Shown here: one piece after another, positions 4,938 to 5,375 of the stretch
Position numbering within the stretch: the stretch's first letter is position 1
How the letters are laid out: each line of letters opens with the position of its first letter
From: an uncultured Porphyromonadaceae bacterium
GTDB taxonomy: Bacteria > Bacteroidota > Bacteroidia > Bacteroidales > Muribaculaceae
NCBI GenBank assembly: GCA_900541865.1
Contig: UQLO01000066.1
Span: forward strand, 1 to 5,375
DNA length: 5,375 nt
Direction of reading: 5' to 3'
The notes under the pieces: model-generated
Database searches by the model: none
Told to the model about the DNA's origin: nothing
What the model saw: only the letters and a program-made list of their open reading frames with translations
Position numbers and translations under genes: made by a program

Positions 4938-5215
4938 AAGAACTCGATCCGCTGTTGCATTCGCAACTACGACTTGCGGTAATGTCAATACTGATGAATG
5001 TTGACGAGGCGGATTTCGTTTATCTCAAGGAGAAAACCGAAGCCACCGCGGGCAATCTCAGTGTTCAGCTCGACAAACTTTCTGCCGCAGGATATATTTC
5101 GGTAGAGAAAGGGTTCGTCGGCAAAAAGACCCGCACGGTTTGCCGTGTCACCCGCCAAGGCCGAGCTGCCTTCGAAAATTACGTCGACACCCTCAAAGAG
5201 TATCTCAAACTCTAA
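4934..5215 (+). CDS. Winged-helix transcriptional regulator
   Basis: A 93-residue, single-domain DNA-binding protein of the MarR-like winged-helix group (HTH_34 type). Helix 1 is LHSQLRLAVMSILM (8-21), the helix-turn-helix covers about 27-55 with recognition helix TAGNLSVQLDKLSAAGYI (38-55), the beta wing spans about 56-73 (EKGFVGKKTRTVCRV), and a C-terminal helix (about 75-91) probably forms the dimer. No sensor domain or metal-binding cluster is visible. The ATG overlaps the stop of the membrane gene (ATGA), so the two are coupled; a pair of small membrane protein and small regulator is familiar in Bacteroidetes. It is the natural candidate to bind the two palindromes at the operon promoter, which is inference. 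Translation may fall if the upstream frameshift is real. Confidence 0.92.
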   Translation: MKELDPLLHSQLRLAVMSILMNVDEADFVYLKEKTEATAGNLSVQLDKLSAAGYISVEKGFVGKKTRTVCRVTRQGRAAFENYVDTLKEYLKL

Positions 5216-5222
5216 ATCCAAG

Positions 5223-5254
5223 GGAGGGCGTATCAAAAAACCGGTGCGCCCTCC
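5223..5254. repeat. GC-rich inverted repeat after regulator
   Basis: GGAGGGCG (5223-5230) pairs perfectly with CGCCCTCC (5247-5254) around a 16-nt A-rich loop, 8 nt after the regulator stop. No T run follows on the plus strand, so it is not a standard terminator there. On the minus strand a weaker CCGG/CCGG hairpin precedes a six-T run (5240-5235), which could end a gene entering from the right. The 9-mer GCGCCCTCC also occurs at 3878-3886. Confidence 0.45.
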
Positions 5255-5300
5255 GGCCTATAGGGTGACGGAGGCTAAATATTTGGGTTCAGGCCAAGTG

Positions 5301-5340
5301 CAGATTCCAAATCGAAGTGCAAAATTTGAGGTGGAATCTG
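5301..5340. repeat. Perfect 9-bp inverted repeat
   Basis: CAGATTCCA (5301-5309) and TGGAATCTG (5332-5340) are perfect inverted copies separated by 22 nt. An alternative inner stem CAAAT/ATTTG (5308-5312 with 5324-5328) competes with it. A direct repeat AAGTGCA overlaps the left arm (5296-5302 and 5315-5321). It could be an RNA stem or a protein-binding site; the function is unknown. Confidence 0.4.
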
Positions 5341-5348
5341 TATCGACG

Positions 5349-5375
5349 AAAAGCCCCCTCTCTCCTTCTGGAGGG
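5349..5375. terminator. Terminator hairpin cut by window end
   Basis: AAAAGCCCCCTC (5349-5360) is followed, after a 10-nt loop that can form CTCC-TTCT-GGAG, by GAGGG at the last base. The 5' arm still has CC, G and AAAA unpaired, which would match GGCTTTT just outside the window. This looks like the first three quarters of a bidirectional terminator, probably closing the regulator operon. Confidence 0.4.

Overview
The window looks like part of a Bacteroidales chromosome. Its superoxide dismutase ends in the VDWEVVESRY-type tail of Porphyromonas/Bacteroides enzymes. It also carries a DUF2027/Smr protein, an EFR1-type flavodoxin-ferredoxin, and several promoters of the Bacteroidetes form TTTG-N19..22-TAnnTTTG. 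No start codon has a clear Shine-Dalgarno sequence, which is usual in this phylum. The GC-rich coding block points more to a Muribaculaceae- or Rikenellaceae-like genome than to classical Bacteroides, but that placement is inference. No phage, insertion sequence or CRISPR array was seen.

Left part (1-900): an Fe/Mn superoxide dismutase gene (229-804, minus). Downstream of it, on the same strand, lies a structured non-coding stretch with its own promoter-like box and a terminator-like hairpin (88-225). A 96-bp divergent intergenic region separates sod from the next operon.

Middle (901-3529): three genes on the plus strand in a probable operon. They are a short-chain dehydrogenase/reductase, a DUF2027-Smr protein, and an EFR1-family flavodoxin/2[4Fe-4S] protein. 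The first is 29 nt upstream of the second, and the second and third overlap by ATGA. The promoter -7 box ends 4 nt before the first ATG, so the mRNA is predicted to be leaderless or nearly so.

Intergenic and RNA region (3530-4100): two tandem promoters lead to a strong intrinsic terminator with no convincing protein between them, suggesting a small RNA of about 100 nt. A tRNA-Leu(CAG) follows, with its own promoter and terminator.

Right part (4100-5375): a compact regulated module. A well-formed promoter carries a 17-bp palindrome between its -33 and -7 boxes, and a near-copy of the palindrome lies 79 bp downstream in the leader. The promoter drives a six-helix membrane-protein gene that is split by a -1 frameshift, followed by an ATGA-overlapping winged-helix regulator of 93 residues. 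The likely logic, by inference, is autoregulation: the regulator binds the twin palindromes and controls itself and its membrane partner. The right edge holds inverted repeats and a terminator hairpin cut off by the window end.

The most interesting leads are the twin operators, the frameshift in the membrane gene, and the two candidate small RNAs.
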